The position numbers and the translations under genes were made by a program. The notes beneath the pieces were generated by a model. It made no database searches, was not told the origin of the DNA, and saw nothing but the letters and a program-made list of their open reading frames with translations. Shown in pieces: positions 35,941-46,400 of a DNA stretch of 64,000 bases. Numbering within the stretch: position 1 is the stretch's first letter; each line of letters begins with the position of its first letter. Location of the stretch: NCBI RefSeq assembly GCF_963676685.1, contig NC_092353.1:6290207-6354206 (forward strand). The letters run 5' to 3'. Origin of the DNA: Mytilus edulis (taxonomy: Eukaryota; Mollusca; Bivalvia; Mytilida; Mytilidae).

Positions 35941-36818
35941 GAACCAAATGTTCTGCGTGTGTAGATTACCAGCCGTGACTATTGACTTTTCACAATGTAT
36001 AAACTTGCAACATTGGTCCCAAGAGGTTGGAGCTCTTTACTTTTTAACGCCTCGAAAGGTTCAAATATTTGGAGTTTGCGATGAAAACTTTCCAATGCAA
36101 ACGAATTATTCTATTAATGAGCAACAAACAATCGGGGAAAATTGAAGTCGGACACATGGACCCAATGCTGTTTTTAAGCATGCTCCACCATTATCTGCAT
36201 GGTAATACTTACGATGAAAAGGCGTGTCATTTTCATGCTGATAATTCTGTGGGACAAAACAAAAATAAAACTACTTTACATTATCTGTTGTGGAGGTGCG
36301 CAAAGGGTTTACACAAAACTATTAATTTGCATTTTATGATTGCTGGGCACACAGAATGTTTATGTGACGCATGTTTTGGCATGTTGAAAAAGAAATTTAG
36401 AAAGTCGGACGTAAACACTGTATCACAACTGGTTAAAATTGTTGACAATTCTGCCAAATGCAATACATGTAGGTCAGAAGTTTATAATGAAAATGACGAT
36501 GACGAGCACAGCTTAATGTGGTACAGATGGGATAATTTCTTCACTAATTATTTCAAACCACCCAGAGGTATAGGAAAATTCCATCACTTCCGATTTACCA
36601 GAGTCGTGTTTGCGAGAGAAACTCTTGATCAACCGGAGAAAAGACTGGCTTTGCTTAAGGAAAGCACAAACGTACCGGAGTTGCTCACGACACTCCCAGA
36701 AGTTATTCAGCCAGCAGGGCTGACAGAGGAGAGAATGCGTTATCTGTACAATGAAGTCCGTCCTTTTTTCCAGTATAATTTCCGTGACGAATTTTGTCCT
36801 CGTGCTTCAGAGGAGTAA
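35941..36818 (+). pseudogene. Transposase-like gene (TPRKxxIFGVC / HADNxxGQNKN / GHTxxxxDxxFGxxK family), frameshifted
   Basis: From a likely acceptor TTTTCATTGCAG at about 35940 one frame encodes TIDFSQ, GALYFLTPRKVQIFGVC and NYSINEQQTIGE. Near the GGGGAAAA run at about 36136 the reading moves to another frame, which continues to 36818 with MLHHYLHGN, CHFHADNSVGQNKNKTTLHY, LLWRCAKGLH, AGHTECLCDACFGMLKKK, a CxxC pair and KFHHFRF. I know this motif order from uncharacterised metazoan proteins (I believe the DUF7869 group; unverified). The three Asp-bearing motifs (DFSQ, ADN, GHT…D) fit an RNase-H-fold transposase; that is inference. It lies inside a TIR-bounded element in the orientation expected for its gene. 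Upstream exons are not found and the frame break suggests it is dead, unless the homopolymer is a sequencing error. Confidence 0.65.
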
Positions 36819-37300
36819 CATTTCACATGTACTGGTTACAGTTGGATTGAAAACTAGAGAATCATTTATGTTTTCATTGTAACAATCTTATAAAATAAAT
36901 TAAATATTATATACAAATGCATGTTTTCGTGGCCCTCTCTATAAGGAGAAAAGGACCGATAAAGAATAAAATTAATGCACGATAATGCTAATTTCACGAC
37001 GTTGTCGTGAGATTCTGAAGTTAAATATATGTAGCCGTCACAACTTTGAAATAGCGAAACTTTTGAAAGAAGAAAGCTAGAGTAAAACGGGTTTTTGCAT
37101 TCAAATTGTATGACTATAAGCAAAATTAATATGAACAAAACTCAATTTGAGATTTTTTTTGCATAAGGTCGATTTCTATCCGACGCGGCTCAATTATATG
37201 TGTCATTTATATTGTCACTGATTTCAATCCTTTCCCGAAAATCCTTTGTCGTCTAAAAATTCGGCGTCAGAAGTACCCCAAAGTATGCAAGGCGACGACC
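36819..37300. other. Transposon interior, right part, no gene seen
   Basis: AT-rich 3' side of the transposase-like gene, leading into the CG-rich subterminal zone at 37300-37474. Confidence 0.45.
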
Positions 37301-37474
37301 ATCTTTTATTTAACGATCGCTTTGCGACAGGTTTAACCACACGTTAATAGCGTTCGCGATTCACACGCAATGTACGACCATCGCAAAGTACGATTGTTTT
37401 ATGAAACGGAATTTTAGCGTTACGTTTGGTTAACGTTCAAACGTACGCTAACGATCGTTTTATGAAACGGCAGC

Positions 37475-37490
37475 CTGCTTCGTCGTCAAT
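37475..37490 (+). pseudogene. Right half of the duplicated actin-exon fragment
   Basis: CTGCTTCGTCGTCAA matches CTGCTTCTTCGTCAA of the actin exon (42047-42061). Together with 30139-30188 it defines the site as it was before the transposon entered. Confidence 0.8.
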
Positions 37491-37861
37491 ATTGGAGGTC
37501 AAAAACAACCCAACAACAGGTTGTCTGATTCGTCTGAAAATTTTAGAGCAGATATATCTTACCCTGTTACACAATATTACTATTTGTAATTTGCGCTAAT
37601 GCTTTCCGGATAAATAAAAGTCAAAAGCTGCATGTTAACCCCTATGTTTGATTTCTAACTATTTTTATTGTTTGTTGGCAGGCTCGGTAATCTCGCACGT
37701 TCTTATAACTAGATACTCGAATGATGATATTGGCCAGGCTTGAACGAATTTGTTTATGTAGTTTCGGTTCAGAGGAGACGATTTTTGTAAATTTTAAAGA
37801 TGATTAAATTTTACAAAACATGTTTAAAAATGATTCTTAGGTCAGGTCAGTTAAAAAGGTA

Positions 37862-38180
37862 TTTTAAAGATGATGATGTAAAGCAAAAGCAAAAGTTTAA
37901 ATGGAAAAACCTGTTGTAATGATAAGACTCATTTCTAATTTTAATTTGGATTTGTTTACTTTATTCTTGTACGACTAAAATTGTATGTTCTGAATTTGTA
38001 AGTATTAAAGTATGTTGATATACAGACACACATTTGTATTTCAGGTCATCTGCATCAATAAAATACTCTCTTTATTGAGTGACGATATTTCAATAAAACT
38101 TTCAAGTATTTTGTGTTCTGTTGAATATTTGACATGATAGAGGCGAAAGGGAGAGTCAGCCTTTTTTAAGCGTATTTTAT
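37862..38180 (+). repeat. Segment duplicated from/with 28066-28400
   Basis: Same word order as the left copy (AAAAGCAAAAGTTTAAATGG, GGATTTGTTTACT, GACGATATTTCAATAAAA). The pair brackets the region that holds the transposon, so the two flanks are paralogous. Confidence 0.75.
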
Positions 38181-38229
38181 TTAAGAGCGCCTTTGTCTTA
38201 TAAAGATAGTATATGTATAATTGCGTTTA

Positions 38230-38740
38230 TTCGTTTTCATTTTAATTTCTTTTAAACCAAAACGGAAAACGAAAGTGTTTTCATCTTCTGTTTTATTTGA
38301 TTTCTCAAAAATCAAATAAAAAAAAAAATGTTTCCGATGTTTTCTCTGAAACCAAAACGAAAATGAAAGTGTTGTAAAGAAAACCGGGGTACCTACAGGG
38401 ATGAAAACTAACTAAAGGTTCTATTATAGCACCAATGGCTATGAAATAAGAAAGGAATACAATGTAAAACAAGAAATATATAGAACCAAATACAGATATT
38501 GAATCAAAATATCGTTTTTGTTTTCACTTAAGCAAATCCAAAACGATTAACGAAAACACTTTTGATTTTGATTTTGGATTTTGAGAAATAAAAAAAATAA
38601 AAAATAAACACTTTTGTTTTCCGTTGTGTTTTTAGAGAAATCAAAATCGAAAAATGAAAGCACTTTCATTTTTTTTTTTTTTTTTTTTTACATCTCAAAA
38701 CGAAAAGCAAATATACACAGACCATTTTTAGTCTTTTTAG
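38230..38740. repeat. Low-complexity AAAACGAAAA/TTTTCGTTTT block
   Basis: Repeated AAAACGGAAAACGAAAG and complements with a 20-base T run near 38670. Related to 25525-25740 and 29740-29955. Open frames here are by-products. Confidence 0.65.
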
Positions 38741-38789
38741 CTCACCGTTCCAAAGGAACTATGATATTTATCTTCACTTGGCTTCCGTC

Positions 38790-38960
38790 GTCCGGTGTAA
38801 ATAAACTCATCATAGATACCAGGATTAAAATTAGTATATACGCCAGACGCGCGTTTCGTTTACAAAAGACTCATCACTGACGCTCGAATCCAAAAAAAGT
38901 TAAAAAGGCCAATAAGTACGAAGTTGACGAGTATTGAGAACAAAATTTCCTAATAGTTAG
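38790..38960 (-). repeat. Minus-strand copy of the dispersed mussel repeat seen at 1-600
   Basis: Contains ATACCAGGATTAAAATTAGT, ACGCCAGACGCGCGTTTCGT and GACTCATCACTGACGCTCGA, which are reverse complements of the words at 480-590 and 46310-46400. Confidence 0.75.
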
Positions 38961-39018
38961 CATCGCCACTGGAAAAAGAGGTAAATTGAATACGGGCATT
39001 TTTATTTAAACTGATATC

Positions 39019-39667
39019 CACTGTGTCTAAACCACACCGGCAAAATTTGTTCCGACTCGATGCTATCTAACATCCGGCACAATGACGGAACATTAATAGA
39101 CAGATGAAAGATAGGTTTCTCCTTATTATTTTCTTATTTTTTATGATATCGAAGAATATATATACATATACAACTATTTTTTATTGTGATATGCAATATT
39201 TTCTACAACCGTTCTATATTAACGGAGAAGTAAGTAAAAATGCACGTCAAAATGACGAATTGGGTGAAACTTGCCTCGAAATTGTTTAATTTCTCGTTAA
39301 ATTGATCACATTGTACGGAAAGAAAGTACGGGAAGATAAATACTGACACGGAGATTGCAAAACTTGTCATTATGAACATCTCATTACTTGTATTTCTGAG
39401 TATAGAACGAAAGAAATAGGTCATGTCAAAATGGAACTGGCCGGTTTTGTCAATGTTTACCACCCGGTTTTGTCATAGATTTCACAATGCATAACCCGGT
39501 TTGGTCAAATAAAAAAAATCATAATCGCATTACATTGTTATTGTTAATCTAACGTCAGTGTTAAAAAGGAGTTTTGTGGGTCATTGGAAAACAAGTTCTT
39601 TCACAGAAAAGATTACCTAGTACATAGAATGATTATATTACTTTGCCGGTGTGGTTTAGACACAGTG
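39019..39667. mobile_element. 649-bp MITE with CACTGTGTCTAAACCACACC ends, upstream of actin
   Basis: Inverted repeats of 27-28 bp (CACTGTGTCTAAACCACACC continuing CGGCAAA) with a 5-bp direct repeat ATATC at 39014-39018 and 39668-39672. The interior contains repeated CCCGGTTTTGTCA words and no credible coding sequence. Ends starting CAC with a 5-bp duplication are features of the Transib/RAG-like group, but the assignment is only suggestive. It ends about 45 bp before the actin TATA box. Confidence 0.8.
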
Positions 39668-39712
39668 ATATCTTTCACGATAATAGTCTTCAAACGACTT
39701 ATTTCTTATCGA

Positions 39713-39724
39713 TATATATAAAAA
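39713..39724 (+). promoter_or_regulatory. Candidate TATA box of the actin gene
   Basis: TATATATAAAAA lies about 125 bp before the actin ATG. A TTTTATCTTTACAG at 39780-39793 would serve as the acceptor of a 5'-UTR intron, which is usual for actin genes. The transcription start is not determined. Confidence 0.45.
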
Positions 39725-39848
39725 CAAATCATTTCTTTAGGTGCAAAGATAATTAAGACCGGTGAATAAACTGGTGTTAATTTTATCTTTACAGTCAATT
39801 GTTGTGACAGTGTTGAAACAAGTTTTTCATCAATACACAAAATCCACG

Positions 39849-42487
39849 ATGAACGATGAAGACGTAGCCGCTGTGGTAATTGACAATGGATCAGGATTGT
39901 GTAAAGTTGGATTTGCTGGAGACGATGCTCCGAAATCTGTATTCCCATCAATTGTTGGAAGAAACAGATCGGTTTGTAAAATTTGAAGTTTTATAACTTC
40001 TTTTGAAATTTATATGAACACTTTGTATAATCAAATCGATCTTTATTACCTGGCTACATACGGTATTGGATGGAGGGCAAACATAAGTGTTTTTGTGCGA
40101 TTCATTTTAAACTTATATGTCAATGTTCAAACGTGCTCATCGAAAAAGTCGATAATTATATTGAAGATAAAGTAAAAGTATTGTAAGATCCATAGAAGAC
40201 TTAAATTCCTTTCCTATTTTGAATAAGTTATTATAATAAATCAACTGTACTTATACTCAGTTCTACGGAAGCGTATTAGCGCCACACATTTTTTTTTAAT
40301 TTTTCTTCCTATCTTTGCGTTTAACGCAAACATTTGCGATATAACGCAAACATTTTTTTATCTACTAGTAAATCACAACCGAAATGAATGACAGACGGAT
40401 ATTTAAAGAATAATTGAAATCAAGATATTTGCGTTATAACGCAAAGGTTTGAGTTATATCGCAAATGTTAGGGTTATAACGCAATGCGTTATATTGCAGA
40501 TGTTTGAATAATAATGCAATGGTTTGCGTTATAACGCAAAGATAGGAATAAAAAAAAATGTGTGGCGCTAATACGCTTCCGTACAGTTCAATCTTGCACT
40601 GCTACAACGAATGCGTTAATTGAAATAAGTCCAACTGATTGTTTGCAAGTTCATCCCGACGTCCAATGGATAAATATAATGATTTTATACGAATAAACAT
40701 AACCAGCCACAGATGAAAAAACAAACACAATATACAGTGCTAAACAGTTGTCTTTCGTTTTTACTATTTACTGCTTTGTCTATATACCTTTTCGGTGTTT
40801 TTCTTTGTTGATATATTTGTTTATTTTTGATTAAGTTTATAAAACAATGTTGACTGCTGTACCATTATTTTGACATTTATACCTATAATGCCTGTTGTTT
40901 TGGTTCAAACCTCATTGTCAATATAATGGAATCTCATCCGACTGTCATATGAGTCAGATGTTAAGCGAGCTATAAAACAAGGTTTATTCACCATTTTCTA
41001 CGTATGAAAATGCTTGTACGAAGTCCTAAATATTACAGCTGTTATCCATTCGTTTTATGTGTTTGAACTTTTGATTTTTCCATTTGATTAGGGACATTCC
41101 GTTTTTAATTTTCCCTGGAGTTCGATATTGTTGTTATTTTACTTTTTTGTATATCTATACGTTGTATATGCTAATTTCAACGTAAAATCAAATTGTGTTA
41201 AGCGTCCTCAGGGCACTGTAATGCTTAAGATTAACAATATCGAACTGTAAATCAAAACAGAAATGCATATTCAAGAAAGTCAAAATACAGGCAGGTATTA
41301 AGGTAAAGTGTTAATCTCTCAGATACAATATAAACCGAACAGTGGACTTCGTAAGGGCTTCTGATAGTTTTTTTGGTCCTAGGCCAATGTCAAAACAGTG
41401 AAAATATATGGATAACTGAAACTGGATAATTTGAAGAAATTAATAAAATTGAAATTGCATTTGTGGTTTTCAGACTCAATCATTAAATGGCCGTGGAGGA
41501 CCGACACACTGCTTAGTTGGGGATGAAGCTCAAAGCAAAAGAGGAATTCTTACACTTAGTTACCCAATTGAACATGGAGTTGTCACAGACTGGAAAGATA
41601 TGGAGAAAATATGGCATCATGCTTTCTATAATGAACTTTTTGTTCCGCCAGAAGACCATCCCGTATTACTGACAGAGTCTCCCCTCATTCCTAAATCCAA
41701 CAGAGAAAAGATGGCAGAGATTATATTCGAAACCTTTCATTCTCCAGCTATGTACGTTGCTACCCAGTCACTAATGTCTTTATACGCTTCTTGTCGTACA
41801 ACTGGCATTGTGTTGTCCTCTGGTGATGGTGTAACCAATACTGTACCCTTCTTCGAAGGTAATGCCATTACGCATGCTATTTTGGGGTTGGATCTCGCTG
41901 GAACTGACCTTACAGACTATTTGAAGAAACTTCTGGCAGAACGAGGATATTCATTCACAAGCACAGCCGAAAGAGAAATCGTAAGAGACATAAAAGAAAA
42001 TATGTGCTATGTAGCATTAGACTTTGGACAAGAAATGCAAACATCTGCTTCTTCGTCAACTTTAGAGAAAAGCTACGAACTACCTGACGGACAGGTTATC
42101 ACAATAGGCAATGAAAGTTTCAGATGTCCAGAAGCAATCTTTCATCAACCATCTTTCATGGCCAAGACATCCTCTGGCGTACATGACACATTATACAACA
42201 GTATCATGAAATGTGATGTCGATATTCATCAAGACTTGTATGCTAACGTCGTTATTTCTGGTGGTTCAACTATGTATCCTGGTTTTGTCGGACGTATGCA
42301 GAAAGAAATGACACAACTTGCTCCACCAACAATGAAAATCAAAGTTATTGCTCCACCAGAAAGAAAATATTCTGCTTGGATTGGTGGATCCATTTTAGCC
42401 TCATTATCATGCTTCCAACAAATGTTGATTAGAAAACAGGAATACGACGAAACCGGTCCAACAATCGTTCATAGAAAGTGCGTTTAA
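39849..42487 (+). CDS. Divergent actin (two coding exons)
   Basis: Exon 39849-39971 (41 codons) and exon 41474-42487 (337 codons plus TAA) give 378 residues. The intron is phase 0 after codon 41, a position shared with many animal actins. Most of the actin fold is kept: [17 protein letters not shown] near the N-terminus, [57 protein letters not shown] and a C-terminal HRKCV. But the DNase-I-binding loop (about residues 39-56) is a different sequence ([17 protein letters not shown]). Nucleotide-site residues differ too: Ser156 where actin has Asp154, Asn163 for His161; Gly179 and Thr185 replace Arg177 and Arg183. One residue is added in FHQPSF. The frame is intact, so it is probably expressed, but polymerisation and ATP hydrolysis may be altered. 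It is a member of the actin family proper rather than a distant actin-related protein. Confidence 0.92.
40264..40583. mobile_element. 320-bp MITE in the actin intron with GCGTTATAACGC palindromes
   Basis: Inverted repeats start TACGGAAGCGTATTAGCGCC and match perfectly for about 34 bp, then loosely further. CAGTTC is duplicated at 40258-40263 and 40584-40589. Inside, the palindrome TTTGCGTTATAACGCAAA and variants (GCGATATAACGC, GTTATATCGC) recur at least five times. Six-bp duplications occur in few DNA-transposon groups (IS3EU is one); the superfamily is not assigned. Confidence 0.85.
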
Positions 42488-43287
42488 ACTGCAAAACGTC
42501 TTGGTAAAACTGTAATTAATTGCTATAATATAAACATGATATATGTTAGCTGATTTATACTTTTATATCATTTCTGTATTCAAACAATTTTTGTTATTTA
42601 AAAAAAATCTATATATTTAAATGACAAAAACCTGCAAAAACACATTTGGAGGATCGTTTAATATATATATTGTTGTTTGAGTTTTAAGAATCTCATGAGA
42701 GATACCAGGCGAAACAAATATAATGATGAATCAAACACATTATGGAAACCAACCATTTTTAAACGTTGAGAAAAACAATAATACGATTCCAATGAATCAG
42801 ATTCAACTTATCTTTAGTAAATTTACTGAAAAGTAACATAACAATTGCATCTGGCAAAACTAGATTGATGACTATATGCCTCGTGATACCATATGTTTTG
42901 TTTAACTGCATTTTACTAGTGGTGCTAATAACAGCGATCAATAATTTCTCTTTATCAAAATATGTGTTGAAAGTTATATACCTCCACGCAAATAGAAGGG
43001 TATATATATAATCATTGGTAAAAATTACAGATTGTTAGGGCAGAACAAATTGGACAGCAAAACTACCACTGTAGCCAAATGCATATACCCAAATATACGG
43101 ATTGTGAGTTATGAAGAAAAATTGAAGCAATGGTCATTATTTGGAAATTATAAATATATTGTACACATCAGCTGCTGTCTTTGTAATTGTGTGTCTTACA
43201 TAGCTGGTTTTTATTCGCGAATGTATTCATTCTTGTATGACAGCTTTATTATCAGTTCTCATGTGGTAAAATTTCCCCGAATGCGAG
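42488..43287. other. 3' flank of actin, no gene seen
   Basis: AT-rich. A 102-codon plus frame (43032-43340) runs into the edge of the next repeat and has no recognisable domain. Confidence 0.45.
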
Positions 43288-43375
43288 AGGTTATGGCGGA
43301 TATTTCCTTCCATAGAGGTTTATGGAGAAATATCAAATGAAAATGTTCAATTCATTGGTTTGAACCGATTTTGTA

Positions 43376-45600
43376 ATAAACCCAAGACCAGAACTAATCA
43401 TTTCTTAACTTTTAACATGCAATTTATCAATTTGTAACATGTATTTTTTTTCATCCATTACATGAATTTCTACTTTTTTTCATAACTTATGTTTACATGC
43501 AATTTCTAAATGTCTTAATGTATTTCATTCATTCGTTACAAAAATTCTACATTTCTGAATTTGTGAAATGTTATTTCCTTGTTTGAGTAACGTTTTGCGA
43601 AAATGTGCCAGTGTAATTTTCAACGCTGACAGCTGATTAGAAGTTCCGTTTCCAATTGAAAACTACAAGTTACTAACCACAAGTTACAAATTAAAAAGTT
43701 TTACAATTCAAAACGTTTTACAAATTGAGAATGAAATAGTTCCTCTATATTCCGCACGAGATCACAGTAGATCAATGTCAACTCGTACCTTCACCAACTC
43801 GTACCCAATAAATACCAACTCATATTCCTACCAACTCGTACCCAATATAGTATTTCATAATACCGATTTTTGATATTGGATTATATATGTTGTAGACATG
43901 TAACCTAATCTTGGGTAGGACATCCTTTTATTCTGTCAAGAACGAGTAACCAAAAGAACTAAAATTAAAAATATAATCATTTAAATTAGGGGGGAAAGTT
44001 TACTGTTAGTCGATGATTTTATCGGGAAAATAAAACACAAAACACTAAATTTTCCCCTTAATTGTACCGATTGTAATTTTAAAAGCTAGATTTTAATTCT
44101 TTAAATTGTTCTTATGTGTCCGAGTATATGAATATCCAACCACAGAAATGGAAAAATGTCAAAAAAAAAGTGTAGACTTCGGAATCAAAAGCGGGTTATA
44201 TAAAAGAGAGTCTATATTTAATCAATAATATGCATCTAAGTTGTGTTATGTCCCTTTATATAGTATAGAAACATACAAATACAATAAAGTAGTGACTGGT
44301 AATCTGATATAATTTGTTTTCAAATCATAAATAGCTAAATGTGCCATTCGTCTAAGACAATCAGCTTAATATTCCTGACACTGTATCACATGATTTGTTG
44401 ACAGAGTGTAACAGCTACTCGTCAACAAATCATGACACGACCCAAAACAAGTGTTACTCTGGTGATTCTCAACCTAATAAACAACAGTGACAGGACCGTT
44501 CCCGCGTCCACAGAACGCAAATGTTCCATCGACTCTTGGCAGATAGGGGATTGTTGCAATATGACTATCGGTAAAAATAAAACAAACGATCAGTGATGAA
44601 ACTGTAAATAGTGAACACAAATTGAACAACGATAGCTTAACGGTTTGTTTCTTATATTTTTGTGGGCTGAGGAAAGACTGCTGTCTCTGGATTTAATTGA
44701 CATTTTGCTAAATGATGCTACCTGCATTTTTGGTTAAACGATGTGAACTGACTTAGTTAATTTAAACCGACCAGACGATAATATTTATTTTTTGGGGGAT
44801 TATGTTTGTTTCCTGTGCTTGTTTTATCGCTTCTAAACATAAACTAACAAGAAAAATCCTTTCAGACATATGTTCAACGCAAGAATTCAATAATAAAAAA
44901 AATGAACATGTATTTGAATTTTTCTAGTAAGTTTATATATGAAGCCGTTCTAATCTTTTTAAAGCGACAAAACCAACACATAAATTAAACATAGTCCAAA
45001 CGTTTTCACAGTAACAGTTATCTATATACTATAACAAATACGACCCATGATTACAAATGTAAGATTATAATTTTCATATGACTATACAAATCCTTACTCT
45101 AATCAAATGGCAAAATCAAAGCTCAAACACATCAAAAGAATGGATAACAACTATCATATTCCTGACTTGGTACAGGAATGTTCTTATGTAGACAATGGTG
45201 GATTAAACATGGTTTTATAGCTAGATAAACCTCTCACTTGTATGACAGTCGCACATATCATTCTTGATTTGTAACTTTTAGTTTTTCTTAAGAAACGGAA
45301 CTTCTCATTGGCTGGCAGCGGTAACATGTTCACCGACACATTCTCGCAAAACTAGATTCAAACAATCAAACTACATTTTACAAAATCAGAAATGTAGAAT
45401 TGCATGTAACGTACGAAGAAAATACGTAAAAAATAGAGTTTTCATTTAAACATTAAGGAATTACATACACAAATCAAAAAGGTAGATATTCATTTAAGGG
45501 ATTGATAAAATACATGTAACAAATTAATAAATTGCATTTTACGAATTAAGAAATTGCATGTTACAGATAAAGGAATTTCAGTTTACAAAATAAGAAATGT
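43376..45600. mobile_element. Long-inverted-repeat (foldback) element
   Basis: The left arm 43390-43665 and right arm 45295-45585 are inverted copies over about 275 bp (roughly three quarters identical). They share AACATGCAATTT, TTTGTAACATGTATTTT, ATTCTACATTTCTGA and AAGTTCCGTTTCC. Within the arms a 25-30 bp theme (AATTTGTAACATGCAATTTCT) repeats. The centre has no coding capacity. A phrase TATGGCGGATATT(T/C)CCTTC is found at both outer flanks (43290 and 45606) in the same orientation; it may be the duplicated target or part of a larger unit. Confidence 0.75.
44389..44434. repeat. Perfect 14-bp hairpin
   Basis: CATGATTTGTTGAC and GTCAACAAATCATG flank an 18-bp loop inside the foldback element. 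Role unknown. Confidence 0.7.
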
Positions 45601-45637
45601 ACAATTATGGCGGATATTCCCTTCATTAGACCTCTGT

Positions 45638-46119
45638 CTTTGAAAGTCAGAGCAAAATGTGATCAACTGTATGTCAGAATTGTGTGTTTATGTAGCTTCT
45701 TTCTTGTGAACTTCCATGTTTAAACTCCGGGTTGTCAGCTTTGTAAACAGCAGGTTTCATATCTATTCAACATATGTACACATTGTGACATGTGTGATAT
45801 ATTTGTCATTGGACGTAAAAAACTGACCCACTCATTAATCGTTAGAAATCTATTGTTGTGACTTGCGAAGCTTCCGTTGCTTGATGATTCTTATTCGCAA
45901 ACATTTGTAAGTAAAATATCATTGTTTCTCATATATAGACAATATGAAGCTCTAAACATTTACCATTTTTGTATAACAGAGAACTATATAAAAAAAGAAT
46001 AGATGTTTAAATAGATATTATACAGCAAGGTTAACTCATATGGTTTTTTGTAACCTATTTCACGTTTATAACTTCCAAGTAGACAAATCTAACTTTCAAT
46101 TTTACATTTTTCTTTTCAA
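45638..46119. repeat. Sequence related to 850-1000
   Basis: 45690-45770 resembles 880-960. The rest is AT-rich without recognised content. Confidence 0.45.
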
Positions 46120-46400
46120 CAGTAGTCAGCACTTCTGTGTTGACTTGAGTTATCATTGATAAGCTCATAATTATAAATTACCTGTTAAAAAAATTTTGAA
46201 TTTTTGAAAACACTAAGGCATTTCTACCTCAGTTGTATTTGGCACTACTTTTAGGAATTTTTGATCCTCAATGCTCTTCAACTTCGTACTTTATTTGGCC
46301 TTTTAACAGATTTTGATTCGAGCGTCACTGATGAGTCTTTTGTAGACGAAACGCACGTCTGGCGTAAATATAAAATTTTAATCCTGGTATCTATGATGAG
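46120..46400 (+). repeat. Plus-strand copy of the dispersed mussel repeat
   Basis: GTAGTCAGCACTTCTGTGTT, TTTGGCACTACTTTTAGGAA, TCCTCAATGCTCTTCAAC and GACGAAACGCACGTCTGGCG follow the order of the unit at 290-600. Confidence 0.8.

Larger units (their letters stand above)
30189..37474 (+). mobile_element. 7.3-kb DNA transposon in a duplicated actin fragment
   Basis: The termini are perfect 17-bp inverted repeats GGCTGCCGTTTCATAAA (30188) and TTTATGAAACGGCAGCC (ending 37475). CTG is repeated at 30186-30188 and 37475-37477, giving a 3-bp target duplication confirmed by the intact actin exon (CATCTGCTTC). A second subterminal CGTTTCATAAA lies about 100 bp inside the left end and a TTTTATGAAACG about 65 bp inside the right end. 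The interior holds an 11-bp-periodic foldback region (31849-33381), a MITE (33382), a SINE-like piece (34470), a hAT-like MITE (35081) and a broken transposase-like gene (35941-36818). The superfamily is not assigned. Confidence 0.8.
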
